From: Arsukibacterium sp.
GTDB taxonomy: Bacteria; Pseudomonadota; Gammaproteobacteria; Enterobacterales; Alteromonadaceae
Assembly: GCF_018402695.1 (NCBI RefSeq)
Contig: NZ_JAGYIM010000019.1
Span: 310,001 to 374,000, forward strand
Direction of reading: 5' to 3'
Length of the DNA: 64,000 nt
The position numbers and the translations under genes are program-made. Shown one piece after another: positions 31,636-39,908 of this stretch (position 1 is its first letter; the number at the start of each line of letters is the position of its first letter). Below the pieces are notes generated by a model. That model saw only the letters and a program-made list of their open reading frames with translations. It was not told the origin of the DNA and made no database searches.

Positions 31636-31675
31636 ACGCTGAAGTGAGCTGCTACTCTTTGCAAACTAAATGAAG

Positions 31676-31752
31676 TGGCGGAGCGGACGGGACTCGAACC
31701 CGCGACCCCCGGCGTGACAGGCCGGTATTCTAACCGACTGAACTACCGCTCC
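31676..31752 (-). tRNA. tRNA-Asp (GTC), copy 1
   Basis: 77-nt cloverleaf: acceptor GGAGCGG / CCGCTCC, D arm with GTTCAGTCGGTTAGAAT, anticodon loop CCTGTCACG (anticodon GTC), T loop GGTTCGAGTCC and encoded CCA. Identical to the other three copies. Last intact gene of the minus-strand array. Confidence 0.97.
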
Positions 31753-31792
31753 GCGCTGGAGTGAGCATGAGCTCTTGGCAAACTAACTGAAG

Positions 31793-31869
31793 TGGCGGAG
31801 CGGACGGGACTCGAACCCGCGACCCCCGGCGTGACAGGCCGGTATTCTAACCGACTGAACTACCGCTCC
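31793..31869 (-). tRNA. tRNA-Asp (GTC), copy 2
   Basis: Same 77-nt cloverleaf with encoded CCA. Separated by 40 nt from copy 1; that spacer resembles the spacers between the degenerate copies downstream, showing a common origin. Confidence 0.97.
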
Positions 31870-31894
31870 GGTATCAGAAAGCGTTTTGCTGCTA

Positions 31895-31971
31895 TGGCGG
31901 AGCGGACGGGACTCGAACCCGCGACCCCCGGCGTGACAGGCCGGTATTCTAACCGACTGAACTACCGCTCC
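31895..31971 (-). tRNA. tRNA-Asp (GTC), copy 3
   Basis: Same 77-nt cloverleaf with encoded CCA; 25-nt spacer to copy 2, of unrelated sequence. Confidence 0.97.
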
Positions 31972-31988
31972 GAAGAAGCAACAAAAAT

Positions 31989-32065
31989 TGGCGGAGCGGA
32001 CGGGACTCGAACCCGCGACCCCCGGCGTGACAGGCCGGTATTCTAACCGACTGAACTACCGCTCC
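31989..32065 (-). tRNA. tRNA-Asp (GTC), copy 4
   Basis: Same 77-nt cloverleaf with encoded CCA; first gene of the array, 17 nt from copy 3 and about 44 nt downstream of the predicted transcription start. Confidence 0.97.
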
Positions 32066-32116
32066 GCGCTAATTACACCTGACAATTTCGTTTGGGTATT
32101 GTCTGGTGCGGCGGGA

Positions 32117-32145
32117 ATGATACGGATATGGCCATAGTCCGTCAA
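32117..32145 (-). promoter_or_regulatory. Promoter of the tRNA-Asp array
   Basis: On the minus strand TTGACG, 17 nt, TATCAT, followed by a GC-rich discriminator (TCCCGCCGC). This is a strong sigma-70 promoter with the discriminator typical of stringently controlled stable RNA genes. It lies 29 nt past the stop of the gene at 32174. Confidence 0.8.
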
Positions 32146-32173
32146 CTTCTTTTTTGTCGCTTTTGGCTATTCC

Positions 32174-33616
32174 TTAGTCATCCGGCAGGGAAAGATCCAG
32201 AATATCATCCAGATCGTTGTTTTTTTGTGCTTTTGTCTGCGGCGGCGCCTTTTTGGTGCTGTTATTACCTGCTTCAGACACCTTGGCCGGACTCGCTCTC
32301 GCAGCGGACTTTTTCCGCCAAAACAACAGGGCAGCAGGCTTTTTACCACTCATGATAAACCAGATGGCAAAGCTTCCTGTAATCAGAATAAATAAGTTAA
32401 TACCAATGACTAACGCCCAGGGAAAGCCAGCTTCTGCTTCAATCTGTTCAGGAACCAGTTCGCCCTGCAGTTGCTTGGGTAACTGCGCCAACTCTGGTGC
32501 CGCAAATGTCTGCTGATTTACCACAAAGCTTAACTCTGGCATCGTCAGCATAAACTCGCGACCATCTTGCCAGTTGCCAAATACCGCCGTTTCCAGAATA
32601 TAGCTACCAAAGCCTTTATTCAGCACATCTAATGTATTATCAGGGTTATCCTCGGCGTTCAGGGCGTACTGGTCGACACTGCCGTCCGGATAACGCACCC
32701 GTCCCTGGATCAGCAAACTCGCCGCGTCCACTCCTGACTCTGTCAGCGTAAATTTAACCTGATGGTTATCGGTTTCTGTGTCGGCCAACAGTACGTCAGG
32801 ATTAATTGGCGCAGGCTTTAAAATAACAGGATCCTGCTCCAGCTCCCGGGTGTAAAGCGCGGTTCGCACGATATATTTTGGTGTCCACTCGCCGGCAACA
32901 AAATCCAGTTTAAATTCGCCGGTAAAAATCCCGTCGCGCGCCCGCTCATCATAGCCACGACCATCATCCCGGAACGTCGCGACCTGAATAATACCGCGGC
33001 CAAAGTTATCAAACTCAGCATTGTTAGTACTGATAAAAATCACTTCCAGGGTCAACACGTCCCGAAAATCACGCGCATTTATCGTAGTATCACCGTTTAA
33101 CAGCCGTGCCGTTACTTTTACTGTCTCCCCTACCATCAGGTTGTCTGGTAAAGGGTCAACGTCCAGTTTAATGTCAGTCAGCACCATGATCCGGCTTTCA
33201 GGCAAAATGCGGCCGATAGCCTGCCACGGTCCAGGCATTGGGTTGTTAATTTCAATCAAATCGTAACTGGCAGCATCGTGCCAACGTACCTGATTTTCTT
33301 CTGCGGTATTAAAGTGCAATTTACTGCCATCGGGTCGCACCAACACAACTGAGGCACTACCGGGGCGTCGAAACATTAACAGCGTTATCGTTTCAACTTC
33401 GCTGTCAATCCGAAAGCGGTTGTCAAAAAAAGGGATCTGATTTTTAGTGGGTAAGTCGGCTAGTAAGGCGAACCCTTCGGCCCGGGCACTGGCTTGCTCC
33501 TCGGTCAGCGACTGCTCAACTGACCCAGCGGTATCCTGACGTGCCTGCACCATAACGGGTAAGTGTAATAATGCTAACCACAGTACCACCCACCATTGGC
33601 CGCTTAGTTTCGCCAC
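32174..33616 (-). CDS. TIGR03503-like membrane-anchored protein
   Basis: 480 residues from the GTG at 33616, which has GGGGG 9 nt upstream; a TTG two codons earlier is too close to it. Signal peptide, then a large periplasmic part with beta-sandwich character (TVKVTARLLNGDTTINARDF; FRDDGRGYDERARDGIFTGE). One transmembrane segment near the C-terminus (WALVIGINLFILITGSFAIW) is followed by a basic cytoplasmic tail. The layout fits a conserved Vibrio/Shewanella-type hypothetical family; function unknown. Overlaps the 3' end of dnaQ by 13 nt, so probably co-transcribed. Confidence 0.75.
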   Translation of the reverse strand: MAKLSGQWWVVLWLALLHLPVMVQARQDTAGSVEQSLTEEQASARAEGFALLADLPTKNQIPFFDNRFRIDSEVETITLLMFRRPGSASVVLVRPDGSKLHFNTAEENQVRWHDAASYDLIEINNPMPGPWQAIGRILPESRIMVLTDIKLDVDPLPDNLMVGETVKVTARLLNGDTTINARDFRDVLTLEVIFISTNNAEFDNFGRGIIQVATFRDDGRGYDERARDGIFTGEFKLDFVAGEWTPKYIVRTALYTRELEQDPVILKPAPINPDVLLADTETDNHQVKFTLTESGVDAASLLIQGRVRYPDGSVDQYALNAEDNPDNTLDVLNKGFGSYILETAVFGNWQDGREFMLTMPELSFVVNQQTFAAPELAQLPKQLQGELVPEQIEAEAGFPWALVIGINLFILITGSFAIWFIMSGKKPAALLFWRKKSAARASPAKVSEAGNNSTKKAPPQTKAQKNNDLDDILDLSLPDD

Positions 33617-34308
33617 AAGCAAATTCCCCCTTTTTTCTGGACTAAATCCAGGCGGCTTTCATGCGCTTGTAGTTCATCGGCTGACGCTCTGATAACCTTT
33701 AGCTTGCTGCTACGAATAATTGCTGTTTGGCCGGTATCGCCCTGCTCAGCCTGATCTTGCTCTGCAGCTAAATTCAGGCTGACCTGCCCACCGGTCATCA
33801 GTAAATAGACATCAGCCAGAATTTCAGCATCCAGTAAGGCACCGTGCAGGGTACGATGGCTGTTGTTGATATCATAACGTCGGCACAGTGCATCAAGGTT
33901 ATTCTTTTGTCCCGGGTGCAGTTCCCGCGCTAACTTGAGCGTATCAAGCACTGCACAGTATTCGTTTACCGGCGGTAATGCCGGCCGCAGCCGGGCAAAC
34001 TCATGGTCAATAAAACCCACGTCGAAAGCGGCATTATGAATAACCAGCTCTGCTCCCTGAATGTAGTCATAAAAGCTTTTAGCAATATCGCGAAATTTTG
34101 GCTCATTAGCCAGGCGCTCATTGGTAATACCATGCACCGCTATGGCTTCGGCTTCAATCTCCCGCTCCGGGTTAATATAGACATGATAGTTATTACCGGT
34201 AAAACGGCGATTAACTAATTCAACACAACCAATTTCAATAATGCGGTGGCCTTCCCGGGGGTTAATACCAGTGGTTTCGGTATCCAGAATAATTTGACGC
34301 TTTAACAT
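33604..34308 (-). CDS. dnaQ: DNA polymerase III epsilon subunit (proofreading exonuclease)
   Basis: 234 residues, DEDDh 3'-5' exonuclease: ExoI with D9 and E11 in ILDTETTGINP, ExoII NAAFDVGFIDHE and ExoIII HRTLHGALLDAE (His-Asp). The C-terminal tail, which binds the alpha subunit, is present. Divergent from rnhA, the standard gammaproteobacterial arrangement. The gene at 32174 overlaps its end. Confidence 0.97.
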   Translation of the reverse strand: MLKRQIILDTETTGINPREGHRIIEIGCVELVNRRFTGNNYHVYINPEREIEAEAIAVHGITNERLANEPKFRDIAKSFYDYIQGAELVIHNAAFDVGFIDHEFARLRPALPPVNEYCAVLDTLKLARELHPGQKNNLDALCRRYDINNSHRTLHGALLDAEILADVYLLMTGGQVSLNLAAEQDQAEQGDTGQTAIIRSSKLKVIRASADELQAHESRLDLVQKKGGICLWRN

Positions 34309-34374
34309 GATAGATTTCGCTTTTTACTGCAATTACGTTAGATTATACGCCGTTTTGCTTCGAGGAAAGGCTTT

Positions 34375-34848
34375 ATGCAGAAAAGTGTTGCGATCTATAC
34401 CGATGGTTCCTGTTTGGGTAACCCGGGACCTGGCGGTTACGGCGCTATTTTAGTGTATAACCAGCATCGCAAAGAACTAAGCGGTGGCTTTCGCCTTACC
34501 ACCAATAACCGGATGGAACTGCTGGCCGCTATTATTGCCCTGGAAAGCTTAAAATCTGCCTGTCAGGTCGATTTAACGACAGACAGCCAGTACGTAAGGC
34601 TGGGTATTATGCAATGGCTGGCCGGTTGGAAGCGCAACAACTGGAAAACCAGCCAGAAGCAACCGGTCAAAAACCAGGATTTATGGCAACGACTGGATGC
34701 TGCCGCAGCCAGGCACAAAGTGAACTGGCACTGGGTTAAAGGTCATGCCGGCCATCCGGAAAACGAGCGCTGTGATGTACTGGCCAGAACAGCCGCTGAA
34801 GCGAAACCCAATACTGCTGATGAAGCTTTTGAGCAGAACCAAAAGTAA
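34375..34848 (+). CDS. rnhA: Ribonuclease HI
   Basis: Cleaves RNA in RNA-DNA hybrids. 157 residues; catalytic residues at the E. coli positions D10 ([15 protein letters not shown]), E48 (NNRMELLAA) and D70 (LTTDSQYV), with the fourth Asp in ERCDVLART. The basic protrusion [18 protein letters not shown] is present. Divergent from dnaQ. Confidence 0.97.
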   Translation: MQKSVAIYTDGSCLGNPGPGGYGAILVYNQHRKELSGGFRLTTNNRMELLAAIIALESLKSACQVDLTTDSQYVRLGIMQWLAGWKRNNWKTSQKQPVKNQDLWQRLDAAAARHKVNWHWVKGHAGHPENERCDVLARTAAEAKPNTADEAFEQNQK

Positions 34849-34893
34849 TCAGCAACATGCTTGCTCATAGTTAGTTGACTGCGGCTGGTGCAA

Positions 34894-35008
34894 GGTCAAC
34901 TGCTTTAGCTACAACACTCGCTTTGGCCCATCACAGCAACTCGCTCGCGCTTGCGCACTCACTCAGACACTCTGTGATGTCCAAATCGAGGTTCTAGCCG
35001 CAGCTGAC
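34894..35008. repeat. Long intergenic inverted repeat
   Basis: Arms of about 40 nt: TTTGGCCCATCACAG pairs with CTGTGATGTCCAAA, extended outward by AGC..ACTCG and GGTCAACTGC, around a 35-nt loop rich in CTCGC and GCGC. It fills most of the gap between convergent rnhA and the glutathione peroxidase gene. It looks like a dispersed intergenic palindrome rather than a simple terminator, since no T run follows. Confidence 0.55.
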
Positions 35009-35023
35009 CCTCTGGCCATCTAA

Positions 35024-35608
35024 TTACTCGCCAGATTTGGCTGCAGTTTCACCACTGCTACTAGCTGCCAGCATTTTTTCCAGTTCAGCAATAAAATCTT
35101 TGTCGTCCGGTGCGGTGCGGCTACCAAAATGCTTAACGGTTTGTTCGTCGGCACTTACCAGGTACTTATTGAAATTCCAGGAAGGCGTTTCACCGGTTTT
35201 GGCAATTAACGCTTTAAACACCGGGTTAGCTTCATCACCCTTTACTTTAGTAGTGGTAAACATTGGGAATTTCACGCCATAAGTCAGGTAACACACTTCA
35301 GCCGTTTTTTCAGCGTCGTCATATTCCTGTTTAAAGCTGTCAGAGGGAAAACCTAATACTACCAGCCCTTTATCCTGATACTTCTGGTATAAGGCTTCGA
35401 GCCCTTCAAACTGCTTGGTAAAGCCGCATTTACTGGCTGTATTTACCACCAGTACGGTTTTGCCCTGATACTGCTCGCACAAATCAACCGTTTCCCGGGT
35501 GTTCAGTTGCTGCATAGCATGCCCCAGTATTTCACCACACTGATTGGCCATGGCTGAGGTTGATATCACTGATGTTGCTAACACCGCGGCGTTTAACCAT
35601 GTTTTCAT
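35024..35608 (-). CDS. Exported glutathione peroxidase-like protein
   Basis: 194 residues with a signal peptide (cut near ANQCGE), so probably periplasmic. Thioredoxin fold with the peroxidatic C61 in NTASKCGFT, the usual Trp-Asn in SWNFNKYLV and a second conserved Cys in AEVCYLTYG. The usual FPCNQF motif reads FPSDSF here, so the catalytic glutamine is replaced. Lies 90 nt after the TonB receptor on the same strand and could be read from that operon. Ribosome site GGAG. Confidence 0.87.
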   Translation of the reverse strand: MKTWLNAAVLATSVISTSAMANQCGEILGHAMQQLNTRETVDLCEQYQGKTVLVVNTASKCGFTKQFEGLEALYQKYQDKGLVVLGFPSDSFKQEYDDAEKTAEVCYLTYGVKFPMFTTTKVKGDEANPVFKALIAKTGETPSWNFNKYLVSADEQTVKHFGSRTAPDDKDFIAELEKMLAASSSGETAAKSGE

Positions 35609-35698
35609 TTTTAATCTCCAGTTATGCTGTTGACTTGCACTGTCAGCTGTTACGTTAGTTAAGCTTAAACCGATCTGTCACTGAGCGATAGCAGCAGA

Positions 35699-37753
35699 TT
35701 AAAATTGATAGCTTGCCGAAATCCTGAAAGTTCGCGGCTCCAGCGGGTGGGAATGCCGGTCCTCCACGCCTTCTGCCGGCTCACCTGGTAAGCGCGAGCT
35801 GTAAAAATAGTCAATATCATTCTGGTTACTGTCCAGCAAGTTTAATAACTCCAGATTAAACTGCCACTGCTGCCAGCCATACTGATAGCCGGCATTGACT
35901 ACTGTCGTCGCAGCAGAGCGCTGCTGATTAAAGCTGTCTAAAGTACGTTTACCGAAATGACGCAACCGTATACTTGCCTGCCATGGCGCAGCGGCTTTAT
36001 AGATCAGCCCGATGCTGGCCACCAATGGTAAGGAGCCGTCAACATAGTTGCCTTCATCCTCTGCCTGCCCGGAAAAACGCGAGCGGGTTAACGCCAGCTC
36101 GGCATCCAGACTCCAGTTTGAGCCAAGCCAGTAATACGCGGCCAGTTCAACACCGAAGCGCTCGCTCCCCCGATTAGGTTCATTGGTGCCGGCATCACCA
36201 ACATACAACAGTTCAGAATCGAGCTGCAGGTACCACAAAGCTACAGAAGCATTAAATGCGGTGTAATCAAAAAAACGCAGCCCCAGCTCAGCACCATCTG
36301 ATTTAACCAGTAAATCAACGGGTGCTACCGCTGCTAGTGATAGCGGATCTGCCACTGTGGTGGCGCCCCGGGCATCATTAGAATGAAAACCCTGGCCAGT
36401 ATTAAAATAAGCCTGCCAGTTAGGAGCAAACTGATAGCTGACGCCGGCTTTCAGCGACAGGATATCATCAGCAGCATTACCGGAATTGGCAGTGGTCAGC
36501 GCACTGTCGACTGATGCTTTCATATAGTCGTAACGCAGGCCGATATGAGCAGTCCAGTCAGCGTTCAGCTGAATATCGGACTGGCTGTAAAGTCCGACAG
36601 AGCCTTGCTCCACCTTATCGCTGCGCACAGTATTTAGTCGCTGTCTTGCCCGTGTGTTATATAAACCTACTTCAGCAATATCATCGTAACGCAGCTGCAC
36701 CCCCACCACATGCTCGACTGCAAACTCACCAATACGGTGATGCCAGTGATGACTAAGCGCCCCACCTGCTATACGCCTGTTATCAACTTGCTGAAACTGA
36801 TCCCCATTTACTGGATCCGTTAAGAAATAAGTAAAGTTGGACCATAAATCCATATCTGAATCAATTAAATAGGCATTCGCCTGCCAGGCATCACTATCCC
36901 AGCCAACTGACAGACTGTAGCGGCTGCTGTTACCGCCAACGGTCGGATCCAGCGATCCCAGCCGGTCAATCAGACCTGTTGTGACCGCTCGGTTTGGGAC
37001 CTGATCGGCGGCATTCCAGCTGTTGTTATAGGTCATAGCGGTAACGGTAAACTGGCCACTGGCCAGCGGCTGACTATAACGGGCAACGGCATTGAATTTA
37101 TCAACGTCTTCGTTGATATCAGTCCATGGGCCATTATACCGCTGCACCTCACCTGCCAGCAGCAAGTTGCCGCTGCCTTGCCTGCTACTGCCTTTTGCCA
37201 GCAGTCGCTGGTAATTATTCTGGCCAATCGTCATTACCACTTCATCTTTGGTGCGATTTTGTAAACTGAACCGGGCAGATCCTGCCGCCGAAAAATCACC
37301 AGCGTCTGCATGATATGCCCCTTTCTGATATTCGATCTGGCTGATCAGCTCAGGCACAATAAAACTCAGATCAGTATAGCCCTGACCGTGACCATGGCTG
37401 CGCATATTAAGTGGCATACCATCGATTGCTGTACTGAAGTCGGTACCATGATCAAGGTTGAAGCCCCGCAGGAAATACTGATTTGCCTTGCCACTGCCGC
37501 TGTGTTGCGTGACCACCATACCCGGGATAAACTCCAGTACCTCTCCGGTTCGTAACAATGGCCGGTCACTTATCTCCGCATTGCCTATCATGCCTTCAGA
37601 TGCCGACCTGGCCTGACCCAGCAAATCAGTTTGCCGACCCTTAATACTAATTTGCTCCATCATATGAGAAGACAATGGGTCGGCAGCGAGCTCTGCAGGC
37701 TGCGCGCTTAAGCCTAATGCAGCAAGCACTATGGTATTTCGATAGTTTTTCAT
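35699..37753 (-). CDS. TonB-dependent outer-membrane receptor
   Basis: 684 residues with a signal peptide, a plug domain at about residues 45-160 (GEVLEFIPGMVVTQHSGSGK; NQYFLRGFNLDHGTDF) and a 22-strand type barrel ending in a C-terminal phenylalanine (FRISASYQF). The plug has a His-rich phrase MRSHGHGQGYTD, and extracellular loops include HHWHHRIGE, hinting at a metal or metal chelate; the substrate is not known. Last gene of the operon that starts with the DUF4331 gene behind an ECF-type promoter. Confidence 0.92.
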   Translation of the reverse strand: MKNYRNTIVLAALGLSAQPAELAADPLSSHMMEQISIKGRQTDLLGQARSASEGMIGNAEISDRPLLRTGEVLEFIPGMVVTQHSGSGKANQYFLRGFNLDHGTDFSTAIDGMPLNMRSHGHGQGYTDLSFIVPELISQIEYQKGAYHADAGDFSAAGSARFSLQNRTKDEVVMTIGQNNYQRLLAKGSSRQGSGNLLLAGEVQRYNGPWTDINEDVDKFNAVARYSQPLASGQFTVTAMTYNNSWNAADQVPNRAVTTGLIDRLGSLDPTVGGNSSRYSLSVGWDSDAWQANAYLIDSDMDLWSNFTYFLTDPVNGDQFQQVDNRRIAGGALSHHWHHRIGEFAVEHVVGVQLRYDDIAEVGLYNTRARQRLNTVRSDKVEQGSVGLYSQSDIQLNADWTAHIGLRYDYMKASVDSALTTANSGNAADDILSLKAGVSYQFAPNWQAYFNTGQGFHSNDARGATTVADPLSLAAVAPVDLLVKSDGAELGLRFFDYTAFNASVALWYLQLDSELLYVGDAGTNEPNRGSERFGVELAAYYWLGSNWSLDAELALTRSRFSGQAEDEGNYVDGSLPLVASIGLIYKAAAPWQASIRLRHFGKRTLDSFNQQRSAATTVVNAGYQYGWQQWQFNLELLNLLDSNQNDIDYFYSSRLPGEPAEGVEDRHSHPLEPRTFRISASYQF

Positions 37754-37772
37754 TATTAATTCCGAAAAAGCG

Positions 37773-38285
37773 CTAGTTATTAGGAAATTTCATAGAATCT
37801 GCGGCCAATACGGCGTTAGCCTCGGCGCCAGGTACTTGCCAGGACAACAGCAACTTGTGGCTGGGTTCGCTGGTAAATAACGCCTGGTATGTCAATTGCC
37901 AACTGTCGCTATTTGCACAGTCAACAGCTATTGGTAGTAACAAGTAAAGATCACGTTGCAGTCGCTGTAACTGCCAGTCAGATGCGACCACGGCTTTGAG
38001 CTGACAGGGCTGACCAGCGCTGCTAAATCCGATATGGCTGATTAAATACGTATTTAGCGTGGTTGCACTATCCATAACCTGTTGCCATGACACCTGATGA
38101 CTATTGTCAGCCACTAGTAATTTAGCCTGAGCTAAATCGTGCAACGCAACTTTCCAGAGCAATACCGGCTGGCCAGCCTGCTCTGTCACATCCATATAGG
38201 CGGTACTGAATTTATGTGCCAATGCTGCGGGTGCAAGAAGGCCTGTAACAAGTAAACAAAAAACTAACTTCAAACCTGTGTTCAT
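37773..38285 (-). CDS. Periplasmic HupE-like N-terminal domain protein
   Basis: 170 residues: signal peptide ending ALAHKF, then a single beta-rich domain that begins HKFSTAYMDVTEQ. This resembles the periplasmic N-terminal part of HupE/UreJ_2-type proteins, but the following transmembrane half of that family is absent; the TonB receptor starts 20 nt after the stop. Start ATG overlaps the stop of the TPR gene (ATGA). The domain resemblance is my reading of short motifs and needs a profile search. Confidence 0.6.
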   Translation of the reverse strand: MNTGLKLVFCLLVTGLLAPAALAHKFSTAYMDVTEQAGQPVLLWKVALHDLAQAKLLVADNSHQVSWQQVMDSATTLNTYLISHIGFSSAGQPCQLKAVVASDWQLQRLQRDLYLLLPIAVDCANSDSWQLTYQALFTSEPSHKLLLSWQVPGAEANAVLAADSMKFPNN

Positions 38286-39355
38286 GGGGTTGTTCCTTTT
38301 TGACGGCTTAACGCCCGTTCGCTTTGCCGCAGTAAGGCAATATCGTCCGGCTCTTTGGCGGTTTTATAATTCAGTTCAGCCCAGTGCAGCGCAGCTTGAG
38401 GATTGGGGGCAACCCTTAAAAAATAATGCGCCAAATCGGCTGCATGCTCGGTATCGCCCCGGGCAAGTCTTAACTGTATCCGCTCTGTCAGTTCTGTGCT
38501 GATGCTGGTTTCAACAGTCAATTGTTGCTCAGCCGCGGCCAGCCTGACCAGCAGACTGTCGGCCAGGCCAAGCTGCTGATGTTTCACTAGCAACTGTTGA
38601 TACACCTGGCGATAATCCTCTAATGCCAGGCTTAAATCTGCCCACTTTATCCATAAACTGGTCGGGGCATCTGCCAGCACCGGACTAAGCCAGTTTCTGG
38701 CCTCAGCAGTTTTACCCAATTGTTCCGCTTGTTCAGCAAGGATACCGCGCAGCCACAGTTCAATCTCTTTTGATAAGCTCTGCTGACGCTGATAAAGCGT
38801 TACTAACGCAGCATAGCTTTGTTGCCAGTCACCATTGCGGCCGGCCACTTCATAGCTGCACACTGAAAACAGAAACAGGTCTTGCTGCCACAACCTATTA
38901 CAAGCGTCTTGCGCCGCCTGATGCTGTGCCATAGCAAGATAAATACGCGCGGCCATCAGGCTGGCTGATAAATGCTGCGGCTCTGCTGCAAACACCTGCT
39001 CAAGGCTGGTTAATGCCGCATCAAACTGATGTTGTTGTTGCAGAATATCAGCCTGCAATAGCGGGTATTCAATACCGCGACGAGTGGCTGCACTTAGCTG
39101 ACTCAGCCAATATTCAGCCTGATGAAACCAGGCATCGTAGCCAGGCTGACGCGCGCCATGCAAATACAGAGTGGCCAGCTTGAGAACATCGGCGTCGTTC
39201 GGTTCGGTAGCAACTCGTGCGGATAGTTTGCTCATCTGCCCCGTTAACGGCAGAGGCATCGCCAAAGCTATCGTTTCGTCTGCTAATGGTTTGTAACTGT
39301 CAGCATGAACTGCAGTGCAAATTACAGCAAACAATACAAAAAATACGTGTTTCAT
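38282..39355 (-). CDS. Exported TPR-repeat protein
   Basis: 357 residues from the ATG at 39355, with AAGG 7 nt upstream; a TTG two codons earlier is less likely. Signal peptide (KHVFFVLFAVICTAVHA) and then helical repeats typical of TPR (LLQADILQQQHQFDAALTSL; LMAARIYLAMAQHQAAQDAC). Probably a periplasmic scaffold. Middle of the DUF4331-TonB operon; overlaps the next gene by 4 nt. Confidence 0.83.
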   Translation of the reverse strand: MKHVFFVLFAVICTAVHADSYKPLADETIALAMPLPLTGQMSKLSARVATEPNDADVLKLATLYLHGARQPGYDAWFHQAEYWLSQLSAATRRGIEYPLLQADILQQQHQFDAALTSLEQVFAAEPQHLSASLMAARIYLAMAQHQAAQDACNRLWQQDLFLFSVCSYEVAGRNGDWQQSYAALVTLYQRQQSLSKEIELWLRGILAEQAEQLGKTAEARNWLSPVLADAPTSLWIKWADLSLALEDYRQVYQQLLVKHQQLGLADSLLVRLAAAEQQLTVETSISTELTERIQLRLARGDTEHAADLAHYFLRVAPNPQAALHWAELNYKTAKEPDDIALLRQSERALSRQKGTTP

Positions 39356-39372
39356 AGGCAAGCCTTATAAAG

Positions 39373-39400
39373 AACGGGGCGACTATTGCCCCGTTTTTTT
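39373..39400. terminator. Intercistronic hairpin inside the DUF4331 operon
   Basis: Stem AACGGGGC / GCCCCGTT with a 7-nt loop. The clear T run is on the plus strand, whereas the genes run on the minus strand, where GTTCTTTAT follows. It may attenuate read-through into the TPR gene or stabilise the upstream message. Confidence 0.5.
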
Positions 39401-39406
39401 TACAAC

Positions 39407-39898
39407 TTACAGACCATCAAGCAAATCGGCATAATCTGCCTCGGCCATTGCGTCCATCGTAAACTCCCGACCGTTTACCGCTAATGGTGTAGCGGTGCCA
39501 TCAGCAGCAAAAGCCTCACGGCTGTAACCAAGAAACGAGACAACGGCTACCTGAACATCAATGCCAACGGTCGCTTCTGTAACGTTTTCACCATCGGAAA
39601 TTTGCACCACAAAACTGTCGTCTCCGGTAAACTCACTGGCCGGGGTGTAAACAAACTGGCCATCGCTTTGAATTGCCACAGTGCCGCTTACTGCCTCCAT
39701 AGTTAAACTAAAGCGCAGACGATCGTTTTCCGGATCAGTAGCAACCAACCTATCCATAATGACCATGTCGGTTTCCGTAACAAAGCTGCTGCTGACCAGC
39801 TGCGGCGGTTTATTGGGCTTATCACTACTGCTGTTACAGGCGGCAAGCCCTGCAAGCGTTGCCAGCACCAGGGTGGTTTTTAATGCTAAGTTAGTCAT
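39407..39898 (-). CDS. Small lipoprotein with a cadherin-like (Ig-type) domain
   Basis: 163 residues. Lipoprotein signal with lipobox LAAC, then a proline/lysine linker (SSDKPNKPPQ) and one tandem-95/cadherin-like beta-sandwich: DRLVATDPENDRLRFSLT, GQFVYTPASEFTGDDSF and ISDGENVTEATVGIDV. The last 50 residues are unlike that domain. Starts 11 nt after the DUF4331 stop, so it is second in the operon. Likely anchored in the outer membrane. Confidence 0.8.
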   Translation of the reverse strand: MTNLALKTTLVLATLAGLAACNSSSDKPNKPPQLVSSSFVTETDMVIMDRLVATDPENDRLRFSLTMEAVSGTVAIQSDGQFVYTPASEFTGDDSFVVQISDGENVTEATVGIDVQVAVVSFLGYSREAFAADGTATPLAVNGREFTMDAMAEADYADLLDGL

Positions 39899-39908
39899 AA
39901 CTATCTCC

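Noticed and set aside
31180-31675. 140-nt direct repeats taken as a CRISPR array
   Set aside because: The repeats are tRNA-like with variable internal sites and homologous spacers, not short repeats with unique spacers.
31792-32046. 84-residue reading frame (MAERTGLEPATPGVTGR repeated) on the plus strand
   Set aside because: It is the antisense of intact tRNA-Asp genes, a well-known false protein; its repeats follow the tRNA copies exactly.
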